DNA of 64,000 nt from Paraburkholderia podalyriae. GTDB taxonomy: Bacteria > Pseudomonadota > Gammaproteobacteria > Burkholderiales > Burkholderiaceae. The notes below the pieces were generated by a model, which did not search any database, was not told where the DNA came from, and saw only the letters and a program-made list of their open reading frames with translations. Positions 54,112-63,624 of this stretch are shown piece by piece; position 1 is the stretch's first letter; the number at the start of each line of letters is the position of its first letter. The position numbers were made by a program, and so were the translations under genes. Location of the stretch: contig NZ_VZQQ01000005.1 of assembly GCF_014397785.1 (NCBI RefSeq), positions 1 through 64,000 on the forward strand, given 5' to 3'.

Positions 54112-55308
54112 TTACACGTGCAGCGGAATGAACCGGCGGCCGTTGTCGTACATGATCTTGCGCGTGTCTTCTTCCGAGAGCCGATTGCATGCTTCCGACG
54201 CGAAGTCCTTCGGTTCCGGCACGCCTTCCGCGTGCGGATAGTCGGAGCCCATCAACAGGAAGTCCGACGATCCCGTTTGAGCGATGATCTGGGCGATGTC
54301 GTCCTCCGGATACGCGACCACGAAGACATTTTCCTTGAAGATCTGGCTCGGGCGTTTCTTCAGCTGACCGCACGGCCAGTAGCCATTCTTCGCCATTCCC
54401 CGGCACTTGTCCATTTTGACGAGCAGCGAAGGCACCCACTCGGCACCGTTTTCGGCGCTGCACAGCTTAACGCGCGGGAAACGCTCGAAGAAGTTGTAGA
54501 AGATGAACGACGACAGCGTTTCCATGACCGGCCGCTCGCCGTAACCGTGCATCCAGACAAAGGCCGTTTGACGCTGGCGCGACTGCTGCACGGGCTCGCC
54601 CCACACCGCCATATGATCCTTCATGTAGATCGCTTCCGACACATGGAAGGTGACACGTACGCCCGCTTCGTTGAGGATGGACCAGAACGGATCGAAGTAC
54701 GGATCCGCAGGTGCACGGCCATTGAACGGCCCCATCGGCATCAGGATCACCCGCACACCGTTCGCAACCAGCCACTTGGCCTCGGCGACAGCCGCATCGA
54801 GATCGTCGAGCGTGACGACCGGCGTCGTGTAGATGCGGTCTTTGTAGTTGAAGCTCCAGTCGTCAAGCATCCACTGGTTATACGCATGTAACACCGCGTT
54901 TGCCGCAACGGGCTCGTCGAGGTAGGAAATACACGCGACCATTTCGCCGATGTACATCGTGCAGGCTTCAACACCGAAATCGTCCATCTTCTTCAGGCGC
55001 GCGTCGCGGTTGAACATGTCCGGCGTCGGCGAAACCCGCATATCGACGTTATCCTTGCCATCCTTCATCGCGCGCAGCCATTCATGCAGCTTGCCCGGCG
55101 GCGGAACGTGCCCCTCGGCCGATGTGTATCCCTCGCTGATTTCCACCTTCCGGTCGCCCACATACATGCAGCGGTTGCCGTCTGCCGTGATACGGCTTGT
55201 AAAAGACCAGTCCTTCCTGAACTTCTCGGGCAAATGACGGTTGAATGCGTCCTCGACTTCGTAGAAGTGCGTGTCGGCGTCGTAGATCTTCCCTTGATAC
55301 GTTTGCAT
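54112..55308 (-). CDS. amidohydrolase-2 (ACMSD-like) family metal enzyme
   Basis: The product has 398 residues. It starts MQTYQGKIYDADTHFYEVED with the DADTH metal site, followed by RVSPTPDMFNRDARLKKMDD, GVEACTMYIGEMVACISYLD, GVRVTFHVSEAIYM (His ligand), and near the end LLMGSDYPHAEGVPEPKDF with the metal-binding Asp. AGGAGACAGATC precedes the ATG at 55308. Family members decarboxylate or hydrolyse ring-derived acids, for example 2-amino-3-carboxymuconate semialdehyde and gamma-resorcylate; the substrate here is not deducible. It is the first gene of the leftward group amidohydrolase, crotonase, SDR, and is divergent from the MFS gene. Confidence 0.9.
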   Translation of the reverse strand: MQTYQGKIYDADTHFYEVEDAFNRHLPEKFRKDWSFTSRITADGNRCMYVGDRKVEISEGYTSAEGHVPPPGKLHEWLRAMKDGKDNVDMRVSPTPDMFNRDARLKKMDDFGVEACTMYIGEMVACISYLDEPVAANAVLHAYNQWMLDDWSFNYKDRIYTTPVVTLDDLDAAVAEAKWLVANGVRVILMPMGPFNGRAPADPYFDPFWSILNEAGVRVTFHVSEAIYMKDHMAVWGEPVQQSRQRQTAFVWMHGYGERPVMETLSSFIFYNFFERFPRVKLCSAENGAEWVPSLLVKMDKCRGMAKNGYWPCGQLKKRPSQIFKENVFVVAYPEDDIAQIIAQTGSSDFLLMGSDYPHAEGVPEPKDFASEACNRLSEEDTRKIMYDNGRRFIPLHV

Positions 55309-55545
55309 GATCTGTCTCCTGATTGTGGGGGAGCGCTGCAAAGCGTGCGCCCTCGAGAGAAGTATCGGGTCAAGCCATCGACCCAAAAACTTTCATATCG
55401 AACTCGAAACTGTCGATATCGATTCGATATCGGGCGATGGCCTCGCGACGCTAGCGACCCGCATCGGATTCTTCAATAAACATCTATACGAACGACGTTC
55501 GCATATAAGTATAATTGAAACGAACACACGCAACCGGAGACGTTT
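55309..55545. promoter_or_regulatory. divergent promoter region, amidohydrolase / MFS
   Basis: It holds CGATATCGATTCGATATCG at 55414-55432, a perfect 9-bp inverted repeat around one base, and a second half CATATCGA at 55395. On the plus strand TATAAT at 55510-55515 could be the -10 of the MFS gene, with no good -35. GTTCG/CGAAC arms surround it (55498-55525). An IclR, TetR or MarR product of this cluster may bind here. Confidence 0.55.
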
Positions 55546-56967
55546 ATGCAAGCCGAAGTACTCTCCCAGCCGGCACACCGGGCGCACCCCGTAGCGGGTC
55601 CACCGCGCGGGTTCACGATGGCGATCCTGCTTGCCGCGGTAGCGGCCTCGTCCGGCATCACCGTCATCTACACCGTGCTGGTCACGCTCTACAAGGCCTT
55701 TCCTGCGTCGAACTCGGTGAGTTGGACCGTCACCGCGTACTGGCTCGGCTCGGCCGTCTTTGCCGCGGTGAGCGGGCGACTCGGCGACCTGTTGGGCTAT
55801 CGCCGCATCCTGCTCGCGGTGATGTCGGTCGCTGCGGCGGGCGCAATCGTGGCCGCATGCGCGACCGATGTCGGCATGCTCGTCGCGGGGTGTGCGATGC
55901 AATCAATCGCGGCAGGCATTACGCCACTCTCCATCGGTCTGGTTCGTGAGAATCTGCCACCCGCCAGGCTGCCTGCCGCGGTGGGGTTGATCAGCGCGGC
56001 AGGAATGGTGTCGGCGGGGCTGATCTACATCTGCGCGGGCGTTGTCGTGGATCGCTATTCGTGGCAGGGCGGCTTCTGGTTCAAAGTCGCGCTTTGCGTC
56101 GTGGCCGTCGCGGCGGTACGTGCGTGGGCACCGCCGTCGCCACCGAATCCCGGCGTACGGATCGACTACGTTCGAGGTCTCGCGTTCGCTCCAGCACTTT
56201 GCGCCATCCTCTTCGCCGTGCAGCAAATCCGCACGTGGGGGCTCGGCGATCTGCGGCTGTGGGGCTTGATCGCTGGCGGGATGATCGTGCTCGGACTCTG
56301 GGCACGCCATCAACACGGGGCGCGTCATCCGCTCATCAATGTGCGTCTGCTGAAGACGCGCGAAGTCGTGTTGGCCAATGCATGCATGGCATTCCTCGCG
56401 GCAGGCGGCATGCAACTAGGACAGGTCTTCTCGCTGCTCGCCCAACAACCAGCCGGCACGCACGCCGGATTCGGGTTGAGCGCGACGGCAGCCGGATTAC
56501 TGATGTTCAGCATCAACATCGTCGCGTTGGTCGCGAGCCCATGGAGCGGCCGGGTTGCGGCCCGCTACAAGGCCCGGCCCGCTGCCTTGATTGGCATGCT
56601 CATACTGGCCTTGGGCTGGGCCTCGCTGATCGTGCTTCATCGCAGCCTGCTGCTCTTCGTTCCAGGTGCGGTGCTGTGCTCGTTCGGCCTCGCTTTCGCA
56701 AGCACGGCGCTGTACAACCAGATCGTGGAGGCGACGCCTGCGCATCGGACAGGCGAGGCAACGGGCATGCTCTACGTTTTCTTCTCGTGTTTCTTCGCGG
56801 TAGGCGCCCAGGCGGTATTCGCGCTGCTGCGCAGCGCGACGGCCGCACACGACGGCGCATCGTTTCCGGCCGATAGTGGCTATGTTTCGGTATTCGTCTA
56901 CATCGCCTGTAGTTCGATCGCCGGACTGCTGGTCGCCTCCATGCTGCCGAAGCGTCGTACACACTGA
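55546..56967 (+). CDS. MFS transporter, 14-helix (EmrB/QacA-like)
   Basis: The product has 473 residues. It has WTVTAYWLGSAVFAAVSGRL, motif A GRLGDLLGYRRILLA, PARLPAAVGLISAAGMVSAG (antiporter motif C-like) and about 14 hydrophobic segments. The closest branch is DHA2 drug/metabolite exporters, but in catabolic clusters such proteins also import substrates. It is driven from the divergent region with the amidohydrolase and so is probably controlled with the pathway. Confidence 0.9.
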   Translation: MQAEVLSQPAHRAHPVAGPPRGFTMAILLAAVAASSGITVIYTVLVTLYKAFPASNSVSWTVTAYWLGSAVFAAVSGRLGDLLGYRRILLAVMSVAAAGAIVAACATDVGMLVAGCAMQSIAAGITPLSIGLVRENLPPARLPAAVGLISAAGMVSAGLIYICAGVVVDRYSWQGGFWFKVALCVVAVAAVRAWAPPSPPNPGVRIDYVRGLAFAPALCAILFAVQQIRTWGLGDLRLWGLIAGGMIVLGLWARHQHGARHPLINVRLLKTREVVLANACMAFLAAGGMQLGQVFSLLAQQPAGTHAGFGLSATAAGLLMFSINIVALVASPWSGRVAARYKARPAALIGMLILALGWASLIVLHRSLLLFVPGAVLCSFGLAFASTALYNQIVEATPAHRTGEATGMLYVFFSCFFAVGAQAVFALLRSATAAHDGASFPADSGYVSVFVYIACSSIAGLLVASMLPKRRTH

Positions 56968-57076
56968 CGGTCGTTGCGACCCATCCGTTGCGCGTGGGTG
57001 CAACGCTTCTTCGACCGCACCGCGACCGCGGCGCAGTGAAGCACCCGCTTCACTGCGCCGCCGACCGACTGGCGAG

Positions 57077-57883
57077 TCACTCCTCTTCTGCTTGACCCAA
57101 CGCAGACGCCCGCTGGGCGACTCTGACCATGTTCTCTTCCAGCCGGTGACGTTCGCGGTCGAAGCGTTCGAGCGGCGCACCAATTGCCATCGCCGCGATG
57201 ACACTGCCATTCGGCCCGAAGATCGGCGACGACACGCCGGCCGAATCCGGCAGTAGTTCACCGCGACTCACCGACAGGCCGCTTTCGAGGATGTGATCGA
57301 GTTCGTCACGCAACGCCTTCTTCGTTGCGATCGTTTGCGGCGTGCGGCGCTCGAATTTGACCGTCTTCATGTAGTCGGTAACGAAAGTGTCCGGTGCATG
57401 GGCGAGCAGCACGCGGCCCGCAGCCGTGCAGTAGAGCGGGCGACGCAAGCCGATGTGCATTGAATAGCGCACCGATTGCTCGCTCTCGATCACGTCGACA
57501 TAGGTGATCTCTTTGTGTTCGGCGTCAAGGACACCGACATACACGGTTTCATTGGTGCTCTTCGAGAGATCCACCAGGAATGGGTGCAGCACCTTCGAAA
57601 AATTCCACGAGGCCATCACGCCCGCCGACAACCGGAAGATCGACGGCCCCAGGCGATAGCGGCCTACGTCGTGCATCAAGTACCCTTCCGCCACCAGAGG
57701 TCGCAGCAGATTGAGCAGGCTGCTCTTCGGTGACTCGAGAGCGACATTCAGTTCTGCTAGCGACATCCCGTCCGGAGACTTCGCCAGCACATCGAAAATT
57801 CCGAGGAGTCGGGTCAGCGAGCGTGGCCCGCTCACGTCCCGGTCCGCCGGCGCTGAGGTCTCTTTCAACATGATTTTCCCCAT
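57077..57883 (-). CDS. IclR family transcriptional regulator
   Basis: The product has 268 residues. The N-terminal winged helix is SLTRLLGIFDVLAKSPDGMS followed by LAELNVALESPKSSLLNLLR, and the ligand domain has TYVDVIESEQSVRYSMHIGL, RRPLYCTAAGRVLLAHAPDT and DSAGVSSPIFGPNGSVIAAM, the usual IclR features. It senses a small acid or aromatic effector. Placed between the MFS gene and the SDR/CoA genes, it is the likely controller of the catabolic set. It is divergent from the SDR across 235 bases. ATG 57883 is used; 57871 is possible. Confidence 0.92.
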   Translation of the reverse strand: MGKIMLKETSAPADRDVSGPRSLTRLLGIFDVLAKSPDGMSLAELNVALESPKSSLLNLLRPLVAEGYLMHDVGRYRLGPSIFRLSAGVMASWNFSKVLHPFLVDLSKSTNETVYVGVLDAEHKEITYVDVIESEQSVRYSMHIGLRRPLYCTAAGRVLLAHAPDTFVTDYMKTVKFERRTPQTIATKKALRDELDHILESGLSVSRGELLPDSAGVSSPIFGPNGSVIAAMAIGAPLERFDRERHRLEENMVRVAQRASALGQAEEE

Positions 57884-58118
57884 GAATTGACCGTATCGAT
57901 TATACGGGAACTATTCACATAGTTTTACATCGATCGTAGTTTGGCACACCTTTGCACCCCCGAATTCGGGAATACGCCAGGGCGCTCTCTCACACAGCTT
58001 GCGATATATTTGAACGTCGTTCGAAAATCTGCAATGAAGAAGCATCGTCTTCCAGACCATTTACGCAATACGCTCGCGTGTCGAACAGCAACATCAACCT
58101 TCACTTCTGGATTTACTC

Positions 58119-58883
58119 ATGTACACGAAAAAACTGGCAGAAAAGGTCGCCATCGTGACCGGAGGCGGGCAAGGCGTAGGACTCGGCATCGCCCTTGCGC
58201 TTGCTACCGAGGGGGCGAATCTGGTCCTCACTGGTCGCACGGAGGCCAAACTCACGCGGGCTGCTGAGGAATTGAGCGCCCTCGGTTCGCAAGTGCTGGT
58301 CGTGCCCGGTGATACGCGCAATCGTGCCGACGCCGTGCGGACAGTCGAGCTTGCCGTCGAGCGATTCGGACGTGTGGACGCACTCATCAACAACGCACAA
58401 AGCAGCAGCCCGGGGGTGCCGCTCGAGTCTGTTACCGACGATGACTGGAGCAACACGCTCGAATCGGGCTTGTACGGCACGCTGTACTTCATGCAGGCCG
58501 CATTGCCGCGGATGAAGTTGCAGGGCCGCGGCGCCATCATCAACTTCGGCTCGCGCACCGGCATCGAAGGCCTCAAGGGATTCGGCGCGTACGCCGCAAC
58601 CAAGGAGGGCATTCGTGGGCTTTCGCGTGTTGCCGCGCGCGAATGGGGCGTCTACGGCATTACCGTCAACGTCATTTGCCCGGCAGCGCTCACGCCTGCC
58701 GCCGAAGCCTACCTCGAAGCCAATCCTCAGGAACGCACTCGCTATCTCTCTGAGATTGCGCTTGGCCGCTTCGGCGATCCTCAACTCGATATTGGACGAA
58801 CAGTTGCATTTCTATGTAGTGACGACGCTAATTTCATAACCGGGCAGACTATCAGTGTGGACGGCGGACAGTCAATGCTTTAG
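58119..58883 (+). CDS. short-chain dehydrogenase/reductase
   Basis: The product has 254 residues. It shows KVAIVTGGGQGVGLGIALAL, DALINNAQSSSPG (NNA-Q in place of NNAG), IINFGSRTGIEGLKGFGAYA with YAATKEG (Tyr-x3-Lys) and ITGQTISVDGGQSML. The fold and catalytic Ser/Tyr/Lys are intact, so it should be an active NAD(P)-dependent alcohol/ketone oxidoreductase. It lies to the right of the IclR gene and is read away from it. Confidence 0.9.
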   Translation: MYTKKLAEKVAIVTGGGQGVGLGIALALATEGANLVLTGRTEAKLTRAAEELSALGSQVLVVPGDTRNRADAVRTVELAVERFGRVDALINNAQSSSPGVPLESVTDDDWSNTLESGLYGTLYFMQAALPRMKLQGRGAIINFGSRTGIEGLKGFGAYAATKEGIRGLSRVAAREWGVYGITVNVICPAALTPAAEAYLEANPQERTRYLSEIALGRFGDPQLDIGRTVAFLCSDDANFITGQTISVDGGQSML

Positions 58884-59339
58884 TGCGTCTTTTTGAACAC
58901 GGTGCGATATATGAAACGGTCAGTTGCATTTTCGCGAGCCTCGATCCGAGGAGTGAGCTTCCCGCCAGGCGCGTACCACGAAGCTTGAAGAGCGATCAGG
59001 TGTTTCTCCTCTCACACACTTCGCGAGAGCGTGTAGAGTTTGGCCTTGGCTGCGGAACACCGAGCCAAGGCGTTTTTTCGTCGTTACCTTTGGGACTCGA
59101 TCGCGCCTGTTCAGAAGTTTCTTAAGACCATTCAGACGTGAAGAACGGTAAGTGCACGTCCATCCAGTCGAACTCGCTGCGGCAGTTCGCCCACGCCCAA
59201 TGAGGTGACTTTCCGCTGCGCGCGGGAGTGTCCGAACGTTGATGCGGACGCGAGATATTTGCGGCGTCCCTACCGGAGTGGATACACCCGACTTCTGCGT
59301 GGTCTGTACATACGATACGGCTGTTGCTTCTCTCAGTCG
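58884..59339. other. gap after the SDR, containing an intrinsic terminator
   Basis: No gene is recognised in these 456 bases. The left part includes the terminator annotated at 59043-59078. Open frames on both strands lack family features. Confidence 0.45.
59043..59078 (+). terminator. rho-independent terminator
   Basis: GCCTTGGCT (59043-59051) and AGCCAAGGC (59063-59071) form a perfect 9-bp stem with an 11-nt loop, followed by G and six Ts (59073-59078). It reads in the plus direction and ends transcription 160 bases behind the SDR at 58119-58883. Confidence 0.85.
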
Positions 59340-59449
59340 TCACGACTCCCCCTTAGCTGCAACTTTCACCATCTCGTCGATCACCTTTTTCGCATCGCCG
59401 AACACCATCATCGACGTCGGTCTGGCCGAACTCGCTGTTGATGTCCTTT
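59340..59449 (-). pseudogene. pntB (transhydrogenase beta subunit) 3' scrap, internally deleted
   Basis: Leftward, KDINSEFGQTDV is followed by a frame change and then MMVFGDAKKVIDEMVKVAAK to a TGA at 59342-59340. In PntB these two segments lie about 45 residues apart near the C-terminus (the NADP-domain end), so the piece looks like a PntB tail with an internal deletion. It touches the stop of the CoA-transferase gene at 59450. The match is short, so the call is tentative. Confidence 0.5.
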
Positions 59450-60691
59450 CTAGAGAACTTTCTTTTCGCGCAGGATATCGATATCCGACTGCGACATACC
59501 CAGCACATCACGCAGCACGTCGTCCGTATGTTGTCCGAGCATCGGCGGCGCCCCGTACGAATCGATAGGCGTGCCCGACATCTTGACCGGATTGGCGACC
59601 ATTCGAACCGCCTTATCTGTGAGCGGGTGGGCAACTTCGACGCACATCGCGCGTGCCTGCACATGCGGATCTGCGAACACCTGCTCCAGATTATTGATCG
59701 GTCCGGCCGGCACCCCGGCGGCGTCGAGTGCCGCGAGCAGTTCATCGCTCTGCCATTCAACGATCAGCGGTTCGAACACTTCGCCCAGCGCGCGACGATT
59801 CTTCACGCGCAGCGCAATCTCGCTGAATCGTGGATCGCTGGCGAGCTCGGGGTGCCCCAGAACGTTACACATCCGCGCGTATTGCTCGTTGTTGCCCGCC
59901 ACGATCATGATGTCGCGATCGGCGCAGCGGAACATGCGGGACGGCATACCACCGTTACCCTCGGTACCGCGCCGGACGGGAATCTGGCCGGAAACGAGAT
60001 ACTGGCTTGCATAGTGCGATGTGGCAGCAATCATCGCGTCCAGCAACGCCAGGTCGATGTACTGCCCCTGCCCGGTACTGCCTTGCGCCGCGTCGCGATG
60101 ATAAAGCGCTGCGATGATCGCCGAAGCGGCGTACTGGCCACAAAGGATGTCCGCAAGACTGGGCCCGGTTTTCATTGGACCACCGCCCGGCACGTCGTCG
60201 CCGTTTCCGGTAACGCTCATCAGGCCACCCATCGCCTGGAAAATCGAGTCGTAGCCAGGACGCGGGCTATACGGTCCGGTCTGACCGAACCCGGTTATCG
60301 AACAGTAGATCAGGCGCGGATTGACCAGCTTGAGGCTGTCGTAGTCGAGCCCGTAACGCTTGAGGTCGCCAACCTTATAGTTCTCGATCAACACGTCGCA
60401 GTGCGCCGCCAACGAGCGGATCAGCGCCTGGCCTTCGGCCGTGGAGATATCGCACGTGATCGACTTCTTGCCTCGGTTCGCGCTGATAAAAAACGTCGAC
60501 TCGCGCGTGACCTTTCCCTCCCGATCCATCAGGAACGGCGGGCCGAATTGCCGCGAATCGTCGCCCTTGCCCGGACGCTCGACCTTGATGACCTCCGCGC
60601 CGAGATCCGCCAGCATCTGAGCCCCCCAAGGCCCCGCGAGGATGCGGCTCAGGTCGAGTACGCGAACACCCGCCAATGCGCCTTTTGTCAT
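59450..60691 (-). CDS. CaiB/BaiF CoA-transferase
   Basis: The product has 413 residues. It begins LAGVRVLDLSRILAGPWGAQ, has MLADLGAEVIKVERPGKGDD, ANRGKKSITCDISTAEGQAL, IYCSITGFGQTGPYSPRPGY and the segment MKTGPSLADILCGQYAASAI, whose Asp is the acylated residue in family III CoA-transferases. It moves CoA from a donor thioester to a carboxylic acid, activating the pathway substrate. The leftward crotonase gene lies 48 bases upstream, so the two are co-transcribed. Confidence 0.93.
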   Translation of the reverse strand: MTKGALAGVRVLDLSRILAGPWGAQMLADLGAEVIKVERPGKGDDSRQFGPPFLMDREGKVTRESTFFISANRGKKSITCDISTAEGQALIRSLAAHCDVLIENYKVGDLKRYGLDYDSLKLVNPRLIYCSITGFGQTGPYSPRPGYDSIFQAMGGLMSVTGNGDDVPGGGPMKTGPSLADILCGQYAASAIIAALYHRDAAQGSTGQGQYIDLALLDAMIAATSHYASQYLVSGQIPVRRGTEGNGGMPSRMFRCADRDIMIVAGNNEQYARMCNVLGHPELASDPRFSEIALRVKNRRALGEVFEPLIVEWQSDELLAALDAAGVPAGPINNLEQVFADPHVQARAMCVEVAHPLTDKAVRMVANPVKMSGTPIDSYGAPPMLGQHTDDVLRDVLGMSQSDIDILREKKVL

Positions 60692-60739
60692 AGCAAACGG
60701 TCCCTTTGAATTCGCACCGGCTGCGCCGGAAGCCTTGCA

Positions 60740-61534
60740 TCAGCGTCCGACGAACTTCGCCGTACGTTTTTCGACGAAGGATTGAACGCCTTCCTTCGCG
60801 TCTTCGGTGTTGTACAGAAACTGCTGGGTCGACTGAATCGTCGCGTAAGCATCCTGCCAGCCTTGTCCCAGCGAAACGCGCGCGTTCTGCATCGTGGCCT
60901 GCACGGCTAGCGGTGCCTGCGCCGCGATTCGCTCGGCGATCGCGAGCGCCTGGTCGAACTCCTGCCCCGCAGGCACGACATCCTGCACGAAGTTCATGTG
61001 CCGCGCCTCGTCTGCGGTGAATTCGTCACCGGTAAGCAGTACCTTCATGGCGTTGCCCCAGCCGGCTCGCTGCACCATGCGGAACGTCGCACCACAACCT
61101 GCCATGATCCCCCGCTTGACTTCAAGCTGGGAGAAACGGCAGTTATCGGCTGCAACTGCCACTTCCGATGCGAGCATCAATTCGACCGCGACCGTGAAGC
61201 AGATTCCCTTCAGGGCAATGACGACCGGCTTGGTACGCAGCGGCGCGCGCAAGTTGAACGGATCGATCTCGCCTTCAGGAAGCAGCGGTTTCCCTTCGCG
61301 CCGCAACGGCGCGATCTTCGGCATGTCGAGCCCCGCCGTAAAGTGATCGCCTTCGGCGTATACCAGCCCGCAAAAAATATCGCTGCTCTTCTCGAGTTGC
61401 GTGTAAGCCATGGCAAGCTCGCTGAACATTTTCGGCGTGAAACCATTGCGCTTTTCCGGCCGGTCGATGCCCATCAAGAGCAGGTTCCCACGCTGCTCAA
61501 CGCGAATCTGTCCATCCTCGTGACGAGTGGTCAT
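60740..61534 (-). CDS. crotonase family protein
   Basis: The product has 264 residues. ATG 61534 follows AGGAGA. It has GLVYAEGDHFTAGLDMPKIA (oxyanion loop), PVVIALKGICFTVAVELMLA and FSQLEVKRGIMAGCGATFRM, RAGWGNAMKVLLTGDEFTAD. A Glu occupies the EL position (VELMLA), while the second catalytic position is Ala/Gly-rich, so a hydratase or isomerase of unusual specificity is likely. It pairs with the CoA-transferase downstream. It is divergent from a second crotonase gene. Confidence 0.88.
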   Translation of the reverse strand: MTTRHEDGQIRVEQRGNLLLMGIDRPEKRNGFTPKMFSELAMAYTQLEKSSDIFCGLVYAEGDHFTAGLDMPKIAPLRREGKPLLPEGEIDPFNLRAPLRTKPVVIALKGICFTVAVELMLASEVAVAADNCRFSQLEVKRGIMAGCGATFRMVQRAGWGNAMKVLLTGDEFTADEARHMNFVQDVVPAGQEFDQALAIAERIAAQAPLAVQATMQNARVSLGQGWQDAYATIQSTQQFLYNTEDAKEGVQSFVEKRTAKFVGR

Positions 61535-61585
61535 GCAGTGTCTCCTCGCGGTGTTTTCCGTTAGCAATTCTGACCTCGCGCTCAA

Positions 61586-61614
61586 TTGACAAAGCCGGGT
61601 CGCACATTCAGAAT
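61586..61614 (+). promoter_or_regulatory. candidate sigma-70 promoter for the rightward crotonase operon
   Basis: TTGACA (61586-61591) lies 17 bases before CAGAAT (61609-61614), a perfect -35 with a four-of-six -10, in the divergent gap. Transcription would begin near 61621, about 130 bases ahead of the crotonase ATG at 61753. Confidence 0.45.
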
Positions 61615-61752
61615 CATAAACGTCGTTCACAAAATTGGCAACGCACGATCCGCTCTGACGCTGTCGAACGGCGCACCGCAGACACGTAAATCATCGGCGA
61701 GCAGGCTCCATCCGGGCCTAGGTGTTCACCCTCATTCGTTCAAGGAAGAACC

Positions 61753-62529
61753 ATGGCCTACGAGACGATCATCGTCGAAACGCACGGCAAGACCGGCTTG
61801 ATCAGGTTGAACCGTCCGCAAGCCTACAACGCACTGAACAACCAGTTGATGGACGAGCTAACGGCGGCACTCGACGCCCTCGAAACCGACCCCGCCATCG
61901 GCGCCATCGTGATGACCGGTAGCGAAAAGGCGTTCGCCGCCGGAGCCGACATCAAGATGATGAACGAATGGACGTACATGGACGTGTACAAGAATCAGTT
62001 CATCACGTCGAACTGGGAACGCACCGCGCGTTGCCGCAAGCCGGTCATCGCCGCGGTCGCGGGTCTTGCGTTAGGCGGAGGCTGCGAACTCGCCATGATG
62101 TGCGACTTCATTCTCGCCGCCGACAACGCCCGCTTCGCCCTGCCCGAAATCACGCTGGCGACCATTCCCGGCGCCGGCGGCACGCAGCGCCTGACGCGCG
62201 CGCTCGGCAAATCGAAGGCGATGGAAATGATCCTCACCGGCCGCAGGATGGACGCCACCGAAGCCGAACGATGCGGCCTCGTGAGCCGCATCGTGCCCGT
62301 CGACACGCTCGTCGAGGAAGCGCTGAAAACGGCCGATGAGATCGCGCGATACTCGCAACCCGTCGTAGCGATGGCCAAAGAGTGCGTCAACCGCGCCTAC
62401 GAATCGAGCCTGGCAGAAGGCATCCTGTTCGAGCGGCGTATGGCGTATTCGACCTTCGCCACAGAAGATCGAAAGGAAGGCATGGCAGCCTTCGCCGAAA
62501 AGCGCAAACCTCAGTTTCGCGATTGTTGA
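61753..62529 (+). CDS. enoyl-CoA hydratase
   Basis: The product has 258 residues, the classical size. It shows [40 protein letters not shown] with the first catalytic Glu, [20 protein letters not shown] with the second Glu, and the ending KRKPQF. Both acid residues of true hydratases are present, so it adds water to a trans-2-enoyl-CoA (FadB/PaaF-like). AGGAAGAACC precedes the ATG. It is the first gene of the rightward group with the flavoprotein and CoA-transferase. Confidence 0.93.
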   Translation: MAYETIIVETHGKTGLIRLNRPQAYNALNNQLMDELTAALDALETDPAIGAIVMTGSEKAFAAGADIKMMNEWTYMDVYKNQFITSNWERTARCRKPVIAAVAGLALGGGCELAMMCDFILAADNARFALPEITLATIPGAGGTQRLTRALGKSKAMEMILTGRRMDATEAERCGLVSRIVPVDTLVEEALKTADEIARYSQPVVAMAKECVNRAYESSLAEGILFERRMAYSTFATEDRKEGMAAFAEKRKPQFRDC

Positions 62530-62534
62530 ATTGC

Positions 62535-62560
62535 AAAAAAAGCGCCACGCAGTCGTGGCG
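62535..62560 (-). terminator. terminator-like stem reading leftward
   Basis: CGCCACG (62543-62549) and CGTGGCG (62554-62560) form a perfect 7-bp stem, preceded on the plus strand by seven As (62535-62541). On the minus strand this is a stem followed by a T-run, so it stops leftward transcription. No minus gene lies directly to the right, so it may limit antisense reading into the crotonase gene. Confidence 0.55.
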
Positions 62561-62637
62561 AACAGAGCCCGCCAGGTCACGCGCGTCACGCGCATTTCTC
62601 TGGCACCCATACTTCCTATCCAGGCTACAGGCGCGCG

Positions 62638-63624
62638 ATGAAACCGTATGTCAATCGCATTACTGAATTACTCGGCATTCAATATCCCATCATTCAAGGC
62701 GGCATGCGCTGGGTGGCGCGAGCCGAACTGGCGGCGGCCGTGGGCAATGCGGGCGGTCTCGGCTTCATCTCCGCGCACACCCATGCAAGCGCCGATGCAC
62801 TCGCGCGCGAAATCGACAGGGTGCGTTCGCTCACCGACAAGCCCTTTGGAGTCAACCTGACCGTTCTCGGCGCCAATGTCGGTCTCGACTATGACGCGTA
62901 TGTGCGCACGATCGTGTCTCAAGGCGTCCAGGTCGTCGAGACAGCAGGCAGCAATCCGGCGAAGTACATCGCCGAGTTCAAGGCGCAGGGCGTCAAGGTC
63001 GTGCACAAGTGCGTGACGGTTCGCCACGCGGTGAAGGCCGAATCGCTCGGCGCGGACGCCGTCAGCATCGACGGATTCGAATGCGCGGGGCATCCCGGCG
63101 AAGACGACATCCCTGGACTGATCCTGATTCCCGCGGCCGCCGACAAGCTGAAGGTGCCGATTCTCGCGTCTGGCGGATTTGCCGATGGGCGCGGGCTGAT
63201 GGCGGCTCTCGCGCTCGGCGCAGACGGCATCAACATGGGAACCCGATTCATGCTCACGCAGGAGTCCCCCGTCCACCCTGCGATCAAGCAACGGCTGCTG
63301 GAAGCGAGCGAGCGCGATACGCTGCTGGTTGGCCGCTCGATCGGCGATTCAAGCCGGGTGGTCAAGAACAGCGTGAGTCTCGCCGCGCTTGAACTCGAGC
63401 GCGCCGGCAACGTGACGCGCTCGGACCTCTACGCGCTGACCGGAGCACAGCGCTGGATGGACGCATTCGTGACAGGAGAAGTGGAAGGCGGCGCCTTCCC
63501 CGCCGGTATCGTGACCGGCCTCATTCACGACTTGCCGACCTGTGCGGAATTGATCGGCCGCATCGTGAAGGAAGCCGCCGCGATTGCGCAACGCCAGCTC
63601 GGCTTCAGCTCTGCTCTGGCATGA
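62638..63624 (+). CDS. nitronate monooxygenase / 2-nitropropane dioxygenase-type flavoprotein
   Basis: The product has 328 residues. A TIM-barrel FMN enzyme: YPIIQGGMRWVARAELAAAV, GGLGFISAHTHASADALARE, KVVHKCVTVRHAVKAESLGA, SIDGFECAGHPGEDDIPGLI and VPILASGGFADGRGLMAALA, LGADGINMGTRFM. It is the class that includes nitronate monooxygenases, but also IpdC-type reductases of ring-degradation pathways, which have the same GFECAGHPGE loop. In this context (crotonase upstream, CoA-transferase downstream overlapping by ATGA) a role on a CoA-bound ring intermediate is more likely than nitronate oxidation. Confidence 0.88.
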   Translation: MKPYVNRITELLGIQYPIIQGGMRWVARAELAAAVGNAGGLGFISAHTHASADALAREIDRVRSLTDKPFGVNLTVLGANVGLDYDAYVRTIVSQGVQVVETAGSNPAKYIAEFKAQGVKVVHKCVTVRHAVKAESLGADAVSIDGFECAGHPGEDDIPGLILIPAAADKLKVPILASGGFADGRGLMAALALGADGINMGTRFMLTQESPVHPAIKQRLLEASERDTLLVGRSIGDSSRVVKNSVSLAALELERAGNVTRSDLYALTGAQRWMDAFVTGEVEGGAFPAGIVTGLIHDLPTCAELIGRIVKEAAAIAQRQLGFSSALA

